In this document: in pieces, positions 33,718 through 43,987 of the stretch
Layout: every line of letters starts with the position of its first letter
Position numbering within the stretch: position 1 is the stretch's first letter
Origin: Chenggangzhangella methanolivorans
GTDB taxonomy: Bacteria > Pseudomonadota > Alphaproteobacteria > Rhizobiales > Methylopilaceae
NCBI RefSeq assembly: GCF_019797865.1
Contig: NZ_CP081869.1
Location: 124,001-188,000, forward strand
DNA: 64,000 nt
Direction: 5' to 3'
Translations under genes and position numbers: made by a program
The notes under the pieces: model-generated
Database searches by the model: none
What the model was told of the DNA's origin: nothing
Seen by the model: the letters and a program-made list of their open reading frames with translations, nothing else

Positions 33718-35237
33718 GGCTCGCGCTTCCCTTTGCGAGCTCTGCCTTCACGACGAAGCTGTTTTCGACGCGTAGGCTTCGCCTCTCTTGAGACCCGTGA
33801 CGACCTCGACGGAGCGTCCGTCCCGGCGGCCGAGCGTCACGTCGCGGGCGGCGAAGCGGTCGCCCTCGCGGACGAACACCACGTCGCGGCCCTCGAGCGA
33901 CTGCACGGCGTCGATCGACACGGCGAGCGGCACGGACTGCTCGGCGGTCGCGATTGCGCCCGTCGCGAACAGGCCTGGCCGGAAGCGGCCGTCATTCGCG
34001 ATAACAGCGCGCGCGACCGCGCTCTGGGTGTCGGCGGCCCCGATCGGCGACAGGTAGGAGATCTTCGCCTCGATCGGCTCTCCGCCGTCCTCGGGGTCGA
34101 TCCGCACGGTCTCGCCGACCGCGACCTTCGCGAGGTCGCGGCGGTAGACCGAGAAGTCGACCCAGAGCGTTGAGAGGTCGGTGATGACGAAGGCGGGCTT
34201 CTGCTCGGAGACGTATTCGCCGAGCGAGGCCTGCCGCTCGGTGATCACGCCCGCCATCGGGGCCTTCAGTTCGTAAGTCGTCAGGCTCTGGTTGCTCTCG
34301 ACGACCGCGAGCAGCTCGCCTTCTTCACCTGGTCGCCGAGGCGCTTCGACAGCGTGCGGACCACGCCGGGGAAGCGCGGCGTGACCTGCACGACCGCTTC
34401 CTGGTTCGCCTGCACGATGCCGTTGAGCTGGAGTTCCTCGCGGAGCGTCGAGGCGCCCGCCTTGCCGAGCGCGATGCCCGCGGCCTTCACCTTGGCCTCA
34501 CCCAGCTCGACGACGCCCTCGGGGAGCTGAGCCCCATGACCGTGGCCGTCGTCCTCCTTCTCGGCGCCGTGGCCGTGCCCGTCGTCCTTGGCGTCGACTG
34601 CCGCGACCTTCAGGGGCGGTTCGCCCCCGGCGTCGGCCTTCGGCTTCGGCTTGTCGTGGCCATGGCCGTCGTCCGCGCCGTGCTCGTGACCGTCGTCCTT
34701 GCCCGACCCGTGTCCATGGCCGTCGTCCTTGGAATGGGCATCGTCCTTCCCGTGGCCGTGCCCGTGATCCTTGGAGTGCGCGTCCTCCTTGCCGTGACCG
34801 TGGCCGTCGCCCTCCTTGTGGTCGTCCGCGGCCGCGACCTGGATCGGGGCGCCTGCGTCGGCCTTCGGCTTCGGTTTGTCGTGGCCGTGACCGTCGTTCT
34901 TGCCATGGCCATGCCCATCGTCCTTGCCGGAACCATGGCCGTGGCCATCGTCCTTGGAGTGGTCGTCGTCCTTGGAGTGACCGTGGCCGTCGTCCTTCGA
35001 ATGGGTGCCGTCCTTGCCGTGGGCATGGCCGTCGCCTTCCTTGTGACCGTCCGCGGCGGCAAGCGCCTTCGGGGCTTCGGCGTGGGCATGGCCGTCCCCT
35101 CCCATCAGACCGGAGTAGAGCGAGAGCGCCTGGGTTGCGACCGCGGACGGTCCCTGCTGAGCGGCGTAGAGGCCGCCGGCCCCGATGAGACCTCCGACCA
35201 CGAGGACGGCGGCGTCGCGTGCGAACGATCGGCTCAT
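33707..35237 (-). CDS. czcB: CzcB membrane fusion protein with giant His/Asp repeat, frame breaks
   Basis: The periplasmic adaptor of the Czc pump. A signal anchor (AAVLVVGGLIGAGGLYAA) is followed by about 180 residues of repeats such as DGHGHGSGKDDGHGH and EDAHSKDHGHGHGKD, then the adaptor core (LPEGVVELGEAKVKAAGIAL, ADTQSAVARAVIANDGRFRP). Breaks are near 34310 and 33775. The restored end is NSFVVKAELAKGSASHEH at 33707. The repeat is much longer than the short His motifs usual in CzcB and could buffer zinc. Confidence 0.85.
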
Positions 35238-35611
35238 GACAGGTCTCCGGACAGGGCGTTGCGGGTCGCGGCGGTCGCCAGGTCGGCAGGGGTTTCCGGT
35301 TGGGCGGAGGCGCGGCGCACGTAGCAGGGCGGCTTCGTCGGGTAGCCCTTGAAGTTGCGCTTCGACCACTTGTGGCCGTGGCCGAGGTGCGCGTGTTCGG
35401 CGGCGTCGCTGGAGTGGCCATCACCCGCGAAATGGCGGACGCGGACGTCGCGGGCGTTGCAGGTCGGCGGCGTGCGGCCGTCATAGACCCACGCGCCGTC
35501 GTAGCCGGGCAGCGGGACGACGCGGGACGTCGATGCGGGCGCCGCCAGCGAAACGGGAGCGGAGGCGAGTAGGAGCGCGCCGCCCATGGAGGCGGTCTTG
35601 AGGAAGGTCAT
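35234..35611 (-). CDS. small secreted His-rich protein with RNFKGY motif
   Basis: The signal peptide (KTASMGGALLLASAPVSLAA) is followed by TPPTCNARDVRVRHFAGDGH, a His run (AEHAHLGHGHKW) and RNFKGYPTKPPCYV. It is a paralogue of the protein at 5441-5746 but carries the extra histidines. ATG 35611 has CCGGAGAGACAA upstream, and both ends overlap neighbours by ATGA, so it is firmly part of the czcC-czcB-czcA operon. Confidence 0.7.
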   Translation of the reverse strand: MTFLKTASMGGALLLASAPVSLAAPASTSRVVPLPGYDGAWVYDGRTPPTCNARDVRVRHFAGDGHSSDAAEHAHLGHGHKWSKRNFKGYPTKPPCYVRRASAQPETPADLATAATRNALSGDLS

Positions 35612-36873
35612 TTGTCTCTCCGGGACAGAACGAGGGCGGATCCCGTCAGGCCTTCGAGACTGGCGAGCGATGAGTGGAAGGAGACGAGAGCGTCGATCTC
35701 CTTGAGCGAGGCTTCCGACAGCGCGGCGCGCGCGTCGAGCAGCTCGAGCAGCGAGTAGCGGCCCTCGCCGTAGCCGGAGCGGATGCTGTCCCAGGCTTCG
35801 CGGGCGACGGGCAGAACGTTGGCGCGGGTGAGCCGGGCCTCGTCGTAGGAGCCCCGAAGCGTCTCGTAGGCGTTGCCGACGAGCACCGTCAGGCCCGCTG
35901 GGCCGCGGCCTTCTCGGCTTCGGTCTTGGCGAGTGTCTCGTTTGCCTCGATGACGCCACCGTGGTTCCGGTCGAACACCGGAAGCGGCACGCTGAGCGAG
36001 GCCATGACGGCGTTCGAGCGGTCCTCGCGGTAGTGCCGCCACCCACGCCCGCCGTGATGTCAGGCACGGCCTTCGCCTGCGCGGCCGCGAGCAGCGCCCG
36101 GCGCTGGGCCCTCACCGCCGTGAGCGCGTGAGCTGCGGGGTCTGCAGCGCGCGCCATCAGGCTGCCGAACGAGGGCGGCGCGCCGATGCGCGAGAGGTCG
36201 CCGCCCGACCGACGTGAACGACGGCGCCTTCTCTCCAATCAGCACCGACAGCTCGCGCCGCGCCGCCTGGAACGAGGCCTTCGCCTTGGCGAGCTCGACG
36301 CGGGTCGTCTCGGTGGCGAGACGGCCGCGCGAGATCTCGGCGCTTGAGGACGCGCCCGCCTCGACCCGTCGCTGGAGCAGCGGCGTCAGGCGGTCGAGGT
36401 CGTCGACCTGTTCCTCGAGCTCCGCCACGCGACGCTGGGCGCCGAGCGTCCTTGCGAACGCCTCGGCCGTCTCGCGAGAACCTGGAGCCGGGTCGCGGCG
36501 CGGTCCCAGCGCGCGGGTCGATGTCGGCGGCGGCGATCGCCATCCGGGCCTCCCGCTTGCCGCCGAGCTCGAAGAGCTGGCTGATCTGGAGCGTGGTCTC
36601 GGCGGCCTCGAGGTTGCGCTTGGATCTAGAGCCGAAGGCGTTGTCGAGCTCTGCGGAGAGCTCGGGGTTGGGGAAGACGCCGGATTGGAGGCTCCGGCCG
36701 TCCGCCGCCCCAATCTCCCGATCCGCCGCGGCGAGACCAGGGGAGGAGGCGACGGCGCGCGACAGCGCCTGTGACAGCGTGAGGGACCGCGACGACGGCG
36801 CGGCGTGCGTCGCCGGCGCGGGAAGCAGCGCGATCGCCACCCCCAGCGCAAGCGCGCGGGTTCTGAAAAACAT
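35608..36873 (-). CDS. czcC: CzcC-type outer-membrane efflux protein, frame breaks
   Basis: A TolC-like channel. The signal is FFRTRALALGVAIALLPAPA. The first repeat includes LSQALSRAVASSPGLAAADR and PNPELSAELDNAFG; the second has YGEGRYSLLELLDARAALSE near the C-terminus. At least three frames are needed, with breaks near 36510, 36200 and 35900. Restored length of about 421 residues fits CzcC. It completes the CBA export complex coded downstream. Confidence 0.8.
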
Positions 36874-36945
36874 GACCTGACCTGATGAACTGACGAGCGG
36901 AACCGAGCGCGGTTCTAGGCGCGCATCGACACGGATTCCGTCAGG

Positions 36946-37320
36946 TCAGGCTCGAGGCGGAGGAAGGTCGACGAGGGGTTCCCGCCCGGCGGTCGAGGGC
37001 ACGGAGGCCCATGCCGGGGACAAGCCGAGCGCGCTCGGCGCGGCAACGACCTGCGCTATCCGCTCAGGAATGGCGGCGCAGCCATGGCAGCCGTGACCGA
37101 CGAACTGGCCGCTCAGGTCCACGTCGCCGGACTGGCCGTCGACATGGATGCCGGAATGATCGGTCGTGACGCTGGCCATGGTGTCGGCCGAGACCGCGTA
37201 GGTGAGCGCCGAGTCGAGGCCCACGTGGCCCGCGAAGCTGCGCTCGACGGCGTCACCGACGCCGAAGACGACCAGGCAAAGGGCGAACGCAACCCGGACG
37301 CAGAAGCGCCAGGCACGCAT
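36946..37320 (-). CDS. hypothetical membrane or secreted protein heading the czc operon
   Basis: A hydrophobic N-terminal helix (RFCVRVAFALCLVVFGVGDA) is followed by a hydrophilic region with HSGIHVDGQS and GQFVGHGCHGCAAIP. Its position before czcC recalls CzcI-type small proteins, but I see no convincing sequence match. The start at 37320 has AAGGCGAGATCA upstream. 124 residues. Confidence 0.55.
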   Translation of the reverse strand: MRAWRFCVRVAFALCLVVFGVGDAVERSFAGHVGLDSALTYAVSADTMASVTTDHSGIHVDGQSGDVDLSGQFVGHGCHGCAAIPERIAQVVAAPSALGLSPAWASVPSTAGREPLVDLPPPRA

Positions 37321-37442
37321 TGATCTCGCCTTCGACAGAACGTCCATGCTGCAACGCATCCGGGGAAACGGGGGGCGGTGTCAAGTCCCGTGGCCGCCAC
37401 GACTCCGCGATCCGATGGTGGCGGCAAGCCGTCAACGAGTCC

Positions 37443-37868
37443 TTAACCGGGCGCCGTGGCCCGTGCGTCGCCGGGCGAAAGCGCCTCGATGATCCGGCAG
37501 TCGCGGACCGACCCGTGGCCGCATTGCCGCACCATCCCGCGAAGTTCATCGCGCAACGCTTCGAGGTCGGCGATCTTGCGCTCGACCTCGGCGAGGTGGC
37601 CCCGCGCGATCTCGTCCACGGCCTCGCAGGGGCGGTCGCGCTGGTCCGCAAGGTCGAGCAGCGCACGGACCTGGTCGAGCGAGAAACCGAGGTCGCGGGA
37701 GCGGCGGATGAAGCTCAGGCGATTGAGGTGGCCGCGGTCATAGGCGCGGTAGTTGCCCGAGGTGCGCCGCGGCTGGGACAGCAGGCCGATGCGCTCGTAG
37801 TAGCGGACGGTCTCGACCTTGGTGTCGGTCGCCCGCCCGAGCTCGCCGATCGCGAACGTGTCAGACAT
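37443..37868 (-). CDS. MerR-family Zn/Cd/Pb sensor (ZntR/CadR type)
   Basis: The N-terminal winged helix is FAIGELGRATDTKVETVRYY and the metal loop at the C-terminus holds MVRQCGHGSVRDCRIIEAL, with a further Cys in DRPCEAVDEI. These match the three cysteines used by CadR/PbrR proteins. It is divergent from the P-type ATPase gene, and the operator between them is MerR-like with a 19-base spacer. 141 residues. Confidence 0.85.
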   Translation of the reverse strand: MSDTFAIGELGRATDTKVETVRYYERIGLLSQPRRTSGNYRAYDRGHLNRLSFIRRSRDLGFSLDQVRALLDLADQRDRPCEAVDEIARGHLAEVERKIADLEALRDELRGMVRQCGHGSVRDCRIIEALSPGDARATAPG

Positions 37869-37871
37869 CGC

Positions 37872-37902
37872 TTGACCCTGTAGTTGCTACAGGGTCCATA
37901 TT
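37872..37902 (+). promoter_or_regulatory. MerR-type promoter and operator of zntA
   Basis: A -35 box TTGACC (37872-37877) and a -10 box CATATT (37897-37902) are held 19 bases apart. In the spacer lies the perfect dyad ACCCTGTAG-TTG-CTACAGGGT (37875-37895). This over-long spacer with a central dyad is the hallmark of promoters opened by MerR-type activators on metal binding. Confidence 0.88.
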
Positions 37903-37934
37903 GTGCGTCACGTCGGAATTGTCGAGGTGACGAA

Positions 37935-40053
37935 ATGGCCGCCGCGAGCGCCCTGAAGCTCCGCATCGAGGGCATGGACTGCGGGTCCTGCGCCGCGAAG
38001 ATCGAGACCGCCATGCGGCGACTGCCGGGCGTCGCCGAGGTCGAGGTGAGCGTCGCCGCGTCCTCAATGTCGATCACGGTGGACGAAGACCGCACCAGCC
38101 GCGAGGCGATCCGGGCCAAGGTCGACAGTCTCGGCTTCAAGGCGATCGATCCGGCCGCGGCCGGCCCCGCGGGTCACGATCATCCGGCGACCGAAGGCCC
38201 GTGGTGGTCGACCGCGAAGGGCAGGCTCGTTCCCGCCTCGGGCGCGCTGCTCGCCGGGGCCTGGGGCGTTTCTTGGCTTGAACCGCAGTGGGCGGCGTGG
38301 CCCTACGTGGTCGCGGCTGTCGTCGCGCTCGTTCCCGTGGCCCGGCGCGCCGTCGCCGGCGCGCTCAACGGGACGCCCTTCAGTATTGAGACCCTGATGG
38401 CCGTCGCCGCCATCGGCGCGATCGCGATCGGCGAGGCGCCGGAGGCCGCGGTCGTGGTGTTCCTGTTCGCGGTCGGCGAACTGCTCGAAGGCGTGGCGGC
38501 GAGCCGCGCCCGGGCGGGGGTGAAGGCGCTCGTCGACCTGATGCCGCGCTCGGCCCACCGGATCCGTGGCGACGAGGTGGAGACCGTCCCGGCGTCCGAA
38601 CTCGCGGTCGGCGACGTCGTGCTGGTGCGTCCAGGCGACCGCGTCCCGTCCGACGGGACCGTGGTCGAGGGCGCGTCCGAACTGAACGAGGCCCCGATCA
38701 CTGGCGAGTCCCGGGCCGTCTTCAAGGAGGTCGGCTCGAGCGTCCATGCGGGCAGCGTCAACGCCAACGGCGAGCTCCGCGTGTCGATCACGAAGGCGGC
38801 CGCGGACAACACCATCGCCCATCGTCCACATGGTCGAGGAGGCGCAGGCGACCAAGGCGCCGACCGCGCGCTTCATCGAGCGCTTCAGCCGCTGGTACAC
38901 GCCCGCCGCCATGGCGTTCGCGCTGCTGGTGATCGTCGCGCCCCCACTGTTAGTGGGCGGCGACTGGCAGACATGGATCTATCGCGGGCTCGCCGTTCTG
39001 CTGATCGCCTGCCCCTGCGCGCTCGTGATCTCGACCCCGGCGGCCGTCGCATCGGCGCTCGCGGGCGGAGCGCGACGTGGCCTCCTCATCAAGGGCGGCG
39101 CGGCGCTGGAAACGCTCGGCCGCGTGAAGACGGTCGCGTTCGACAAGACGGGCACGCTGACGGAGGGACGGCCGCGCGTCGTCGATGTCGTTGCGCTTGA
39201 CGGGACCGTCGACGAGACGCTCTCGAAGGCTGCCGCCGTCGAGCGCGGCTCCAGCCATCCGCTCGGTCTCGCCATCGTCGAGGAGGCCCAGTCGAGGATG
39301 TTGACTGTCCCGAACGCCTTCGGCGGTACGGCTACGCCCGGCAAGGGCGTGACCGCGCGCCTGATGTCTGGCTTCGTCACCGTTGGATCGCCGCGTCAGG
39401 CCGTCGAGAAGGGCCTGCTGTCGCCGGAAGCCACTGGGCGGGTGGCAGAGCTCGAGGGCGCCGGAAACACCGTCGTGGCGGTCAGCGAGGGCGCTCGGCT
39501 GCTCGGCCTCGTCGCGCTCAGGGACACGCTCCGTCCGGACGCGGCCGCGGGGCTGGAGCGGCTGCGCAAACTCGGCCTGCGCACCGTAATGCTGACGGGC
39601 GACAACGCGAGGGCCGCCGCCGCGATCGCGGCCGAGCTCGGCGTCGAGCATCGCGCGGAGCTGCTGCCCGCGGCCAAGCTCGAGGCGATCGCCGACCATC
39701 GCCAGGATGGTCCGATCGCGATGGTCGGCGACGGCGTGAACGACGCTCCCGCCCTTGCCGCGGCCTCGGTCGGCGTCGCGATGGGCGGTGGGACGGACGT
39801 CGCGCTCGAGACCGCGGACGCGGCGCTGCTCAAGGACCGCGTCGGCGGGGTGGCCGAGCTCGTGGTCCTGTCCCGGGCGACCCTGTCGAACATCTGGAGC
39901 AACGTCACGCTCGCGCTCGGCCTGAAGGGCGCGTTCCTGGTCGCGACCCTCTTTGGCTTCACGCCGCTCTGGATGGCGATCCTCGCCGACACCGGAGCGA
40001 CCGTGCTGGTGACAGCGAACGCGCTCCGCCTGCTGCGCTTCAAGATGTCTTAA
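37935..40053 (+). CDS. zntA: ZntA/CadA-type Zn/Cd/Pb exporting P1B ATPase, frame break
   Basis: The N-terminal metal-binding domain (LRIEGMDCGSCAAKIE) carries the GMDCGSC motif. Then come NEAPITGESRAVFKEVG (actuator), the CPC motif in IACPCALVISTPAAVASAL, the [10 protein letters not shown] phosphorylation site and [14 protein letters not shown]. The LADTGATVLVTANALRLL ending fits the zinc/cadmium subgroup. The frame breaks near 38815, after AAADNTIA. ATG 37935 has GAGGTGACGAA upstream and lies 33 bp after the MerR promoter. Confidence 0.9.
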
Positions 40054-40071
40054 GCATCTCAATCAAAACGT

Positions 40072-40332
40072 TTAACCGGCGTGGCTATTGTTGGCGTCCA
40101 ACGCTACGCCAAGGGAATGATCATCCTGAAGAAAACGCAGGCCTTCGTTTTCAAGAACTCTTACGACTGCTTCCACCGTAGCCGTGTAAGTGCGAACACC
40201 CGGCGTTTCCAACGCTTTGATCGTATCCCTACTCAAGTCAGCTTTGTCGGCAAGCTGTTGTTGCGACCAAGACAGCATCGCTCTGCCGGCACGAATTTGG
40301 CAAGCCTTAACCACGCCCAATACTTTCCGCAT
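40072..40332 (-). CDS. small XRE-type helix-turn-helix regulator
   Basis: An 86-residue Cro/C1-type protein. The HTH is MLSWSQQQLADKADLSRDTI, preceded by CQIRAGRA as in many plasmid-like or mobile-element regulators, and followed by ALETPGVRTYTATVEAVVRV. Convergent with zntA. It has no adjacent toxin partner. The start at 40332 (RKVLGVVKACQ) seems better than the upstream alternative at 40371. Confidence 0.65.
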   Translation of the reverse strand: MRKVLGVVKACQIRAGRAMLSWSQQQLADKADLSRDTIKALETPGVRTYTATVEAVVRVLENEGLRFLQDDHSLGVALDANNSHAG

Positions 40333-40508
40333 AATGCAGAATGTTAGGATTGCAGGACTGGTACCGAACATGCACCAATCTGTCTGCCCGGCGTATGCGT
40401 GTCGTCTCTCTCCCTACGGGCGATCCACTCAGATTTGAACCCATTCTGCCTCGCACAGTGATCGTGGCGCAGGGCGCCGTGCTGCGCGGTCGGGAAGAAA
40501 CCGAATTC

Positions 40509-40531
40509 CTCAAACGATCCGTCGTTTTGAG
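40509..40531. other. hairpin upstream of the AAA-protease operon
   Basis: CTCAAACGA and TCGTTTTGAG form an imperfect stem with one bulged A around a CCG loop. It lies 56 bp before the ATG at 40587. Either a terminator of upstream reading or an operator. Confidence 0.35.
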
Positions 40532-40586
40532 GGATTGAGCTCGGCTGCGCTTCCTCTCGTCAAGCCATACCGGGGGACGAAGATTT

Positions 40587-41186
40587 ATGGAAGGCGTATC
40601 TCCAAAGCTGACCGACTGCGACATGTTCGCGTGCGAGCAGCGCGACGCCAGCGACCTACTGCGATTGGTTCGTCAGGTGTTCACTGCCGTTTCGGCCTTG
40701 CCAGTCGAAGTCGACGGCGCCGATGAATACGTCCAGGAGCTTGCTGGCTTTCATGGGCTGCAGCCGTCCGAAGCTTTCGTGGTGAAGCTTCGCTCGAACA
40801 CAAGAAGCTTCACCCTGATCGCGGCCACAACGCGCGCATGGGAGCAGAAGCGTCCTGCCCTGCTTTCGACAAAACACGACGCCCGCCGAGCGCGGAGGCA
40901 TGTCCTCCTGACGCCGGCCGGCTGGGTTAGGCGGCCGGCCTTTCTCGACAACTGTGCTCTGATCGGAACGAGCAGAAGCCTTCGGATCACGGCGACAGAT
41001 CGAATGGCCATTATCGCTCGCGTCCGGGAAACGCCGGGCGTTTCGCTCGAAGACTGCGCGCTTGAAATCGCAAGCCACGACGACCCCGTCGGGGCTGTCC
41101 TCAAAATGGTCGGGGAAGGTCTTCTACGGATGGACCTTAGAACCCCCATGAGCCCGGATATCTGCGTTTCTGTCTCCGTCTCCTGA
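40587..41186 (+). CDS. hypothetical protein, first gene of AAA-protease operon
   Basis: A 199-residue soluble protein. The C-terminal ~75 residues (DRMAIIARVRETPGVSLEDC, DPVGAVLKMVGEGLLRMDL) look like a winged helix. The middle holds RRHVLLTPAGWVRRPAFLDN. No catalytic motif is evident. It lies 51 bp before the AAA-protease gene on the same strand. I do not recognise the family; a DNA-binding or adaptor role is only inferred. Confidence 0.5.
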   Translation: MEGVSPKLTDCDMFACEQRDASDLLRLVRQVFTAVSALPVEVDGADEYVQELAGFHGLQPSEAFVVKLRSNTRSFTLIAATTRAWEQKRPALLSTKHDARRARRHVLLTPAGWVRRPAFLDNCALIGTSRSLRITATDRMAIIARVRETPGVSLEDCALEIASHDDPVGAVLKMVGEGLLRMDLRTPMSPDICVSVSVS

Positions 41187-41237
41187 CCTCGCCATTGGCC
41201 GACAGCAGTCGAGACCCGCGAAAGGAATTTTCTCTAG

Positions 41238-43122
41238 ATGACGATCTTTGACGACGCCGACAGCGATGTTGGCGAACGGGAAACTGCGGGCTCATTTCGG
41301 CAGATCTTGGTCCAGAACGCCGTGAAAAAAGCGCTGACCCCCGCGGTGGTCGCTTCATGCCTCGACGATCAGATCATAATCCTGTTCAACACGCCGACGG
41401 AAGTCTGGGCGAACGCAGTGATGGGCCGATCGCCGGGCTGTTCGAGAACCGACGAGGATCAACGAAGCCCTTCATTTTTAAAAGATCGCCGCCGCGAAAA
41501 GCGGGCTCGCCGAAAGACGATCCCGACCACGACACGCTGATCGTCAAGCTTCTGTCGGGCACGTCTGCGATTGGAGTGTTCAGTCCTGGCAGCGCTCCTC
41601 TGCCTGCGCTCCAGGATAATCCTGACCTGCGGTTGGAGATCACTCGTCCCGATCGTCGCGCTATCGCGGAGGCCCTTTCGGAGGCGACCGGCGCTGTGGT
41701 CGTTCCGGAAAGCGTACCGATCCTCAACACCCTCGATCTCGATGCGCTCTGTATTGCGATCCGACCTCGCGCTCCGATCGAGCGGACGCTCGTCAGGCTC
41801 CAGTCGCTGTCGGCTGGCCAAAATCAGGACGATGAAGCGGTCCCTCACCTTGAGCAGCTGGCGGGTTACGGAGCCGCTAAAGTTTGGGCACTTGCGGCGC
41901 TGCGAACCCTTGAGCGCTTACGTTCAGGTGATCCCGACGTCACTCTGGCGGATCTTCCCCGAGGCGCATTGCTCGTCGGGCCTCCGGGCGTCGGAAAATC
42001 AATATTCGCACGATCATTCGCGAAAAGCTTGAAAATTCCTTCGGTAATTACTTCGGTTTCCGATTGGATGGGGTCGGGAGACACGCATCTCGGCACTGTT
42101 TAAAGGCCGCAAGAAGCGCAATTGATAAGGCGACATCGTACCAGCCCGGGTTTCTCTTTATCGATGAAGTCGACTCCATCGTCGATCGAGATTTTGAAAA
42201 TGGAGACAGTGCTTCATGGTGGCTCAATTTCGTAAATGCAGTGCTCACAGCAATTGATGGCGCCGTTAAATCTCCTGGACTAATCGTTGTCGGAGCCTGC
42301 AATAACCTTAATCGCGTCGACAAGGCTCTCAAACGTTCAGGACGTCTGGAGACAATCGTAAGCATTGGACTGCCAAATGAGGCTGACAGACTATTAATAC
42401 TCGAGTTTTATGTAAAGAGCGCCTTATCTACGGACGCACTTCGACCCTGCGCGGCCAGAGCGGCCGGAATGAGCGGCGCCGACCTCCAGCGCGTCGTCCG
42501 CGAAGCGAAGCAGGCAGCCCGTGATCTGGATCGCCGTCTGACGGTCGATGACCTGCTTCAAGCGATGAAGCCGAGCGATGCCCTTTCAGGTGACGTGCTC
42601 GTCACGGCGGCCCGTCACGAAGCCGGTCACGCACTCGCCAATCTCTTGCTGGGGGACCGTCTCCTCAGTGTCGATGTCGAGCGCGGCGTCACGCATCTCA
42701 TGCCGCCGCCTCGGGTGCTGGACAAATTTACGATCGATGATGTGCTTGTAGCGCTCCTGGCGGGCCGAGCGGCTGATGTGCTTCTGAGCGGCAAAGCCAA
42801 CGGAGGCGCCGGCGGCGCGCCGCACTCCGATCTAGGACAGGCTACAGCCTTGTCGGCGGCTCGGCACGGAAGCTTTGGCCTTGGTGAAACGCTGGCCTTC
42901 GTCGGTCCTGCTGACGAGGTTTTAAGGCTGGTCCGAGCAGATCAGGACCTTCGAACCAAGGTCGAAAAAGACCTTCAGGACGCCTATGCCGCCGCTTTGA
43001 GCCTGCTTGCTCGCCATAAAGTGGCGCTAGCGGCCCTCGCGGACGAACTCCTGCATCGGAGGTTCATGCATGCCGACGATATCGCGGCCTTCATGTCCGG
43101 CAAACTCGAGGCGACACCATGA
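41238..43122 (+). CDS. AAA+ ATPase fused to M41-type zinc metalloprotease, two frame breaks
   Basis: FtsH-like domain order but no transmembrane segments. The N-terminal ~230 residues are unassigned (RQILVQNAVKKALTPAVVAS, LCIAIRPRAPIERTLVRL). The AAA+ domain has Walker A LLVGPPGVGKSIFARSF, Walker B GFLFIDEVDSIVDR and a sensor region with LKRSGRLETIVSIGLP. The peptidase part carries HEAGH (VTAARHEAGHALANLL) and GGAPHSDLGQATALSAARHG, where the third zinc ligand sits in FtsH. Breaks near 41410 and 42075 are needed; restored length is about 628 residues. The stop overlaps the next start (ATGA). Confidence 0.75.
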
Positions 43123-43412
43123 ACTGGCTAATGGAGGCGGAACGTCTCGACCGATTGTCGCTCGATCTCAGGCTGATTTCCGCAAATTCGGATCGCCCTA
43201 CGATCGACCAGCTGGCGATGGCTCCGGTTCTGTCCGATTGGCGCAGGGCGGTCGTGGCGAACCATGCCCTGATTGGCTGCGTTCGGCGCCACCCGCTCGT
43301 CGGTCCGGGTCCGATCAGAACGTCGGCCATTGTCGCTGAAGGACCCGGTTGGGCGAGAACTTTAAGTCGCTTTTACGTTCTGCAGGACCCGCACCCCTCG
43401 ATCCTCGACTGA
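43119..43412 (+). CDS. DUF6634-like small protein coupled to AAA-protease
   Basis: 97 residues: MEAERLDRLSLDLRLI, then PTIDQLAMAPVLSDWR and GCVRRHPLVGPGPIRTSAIV. The 'L..AP.L..W' and 'HP.L.GPG...TS' pattern matches my memory of DUF6634 proteins, which accompany an AAA-family ATPase in alphaproteobacteria. It overlaps the protease gene by 4 bases, so a partner, substrate adaptor or target is plausible. Confidence 0.55.
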   Translation: MNWLMEAERLDRLSLDLRLISANSDRPTIDQLAMAPVLSDWRRAVVANHALIGCVRRHPLVGPGPIRTSAIVAEGPGWARTLSRFYVLQDPHPSILD

Positions 43413-43820
43413 GGTTGCGTAGGCTTTTCTCGCGGAGCCTGGCAGTAACTGGGGCTTGGATCTGGATTTTGCCAACTTGACCGGGCCATCGATACGAAGT
43501 GGGAAGCAAACTACACCATAGTGCACGAGATGTGTACTGATCCAGCTTTTTCATTCAGCAGAGTCGCTACCGAGTCCCCACACCCTCCGGATTGCGCTGG
43601 ACCGTGAATAATATCGGCTTAATCTCGAACATTACTATAGACAACGACCTCGCTAGACTCTGATAAAACAGAGCCGCCCGCAATCAGCGGGGCGGAGACT
43701 CAAAAAAAAATCTCAGCGGGAGAAGATACTTTCCAGAAAATCGGTTTTCCTAAAAATGCGAGGTCCGACCGGGCAGCGCGGAGCAGCGTCGGAGAAAATC
43801 ATGGCTAACGTATCAAGCAT

Positions 43821-43860
43821 AAAAAAGGCGCGCAGCATGTAGCTGCGCGCCTTCTGTTTT
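43821..43860. terminator. rho-independent two-way terminator
   Basis: Perfect 12-base arms AAGGCGCGCAGC and GCTGCGCGCCTT around ATGTA are flanked by AAAA on the left and CTGTTTT on the right. It would stop reading from the AAA-protease operon before the tns genes and vice versa. Confidence 0.85.
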
Positions 43861-43920
43861 CGGTCCCGAGGTCACGCTTACCGGCCAGCCTCAGGAAATC
43901 AGTCTCAGTTGCAGAAACGG

Positions 43921-43987
43921 CGTGCGAAGCGTCGTGACGTGCGAAGCGTCACAAGCCCCTGTGCACCGCTATCGCCAGATTCGCACG
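43921..43987. repeat. CGTGCGAAGCGTC direct repeats and inverted half-site
   Basis: CGTGCGAAGCGTC occurs at 43921-43933 and again at 43938-43950, a 17-base period. TTCGCACG at 43980-43987 is an inverted partial copy. They lie 95-124 bp before the tnsA start and may be transposase-binding or autoregulatory sites. Confidence 0.6.

Noticed and set aside
40509..40531. Confident rho-independent terminator
   Set aside because: The stem has a bulge and lacks a T-run in either direction; kept only as a weak hairpin.
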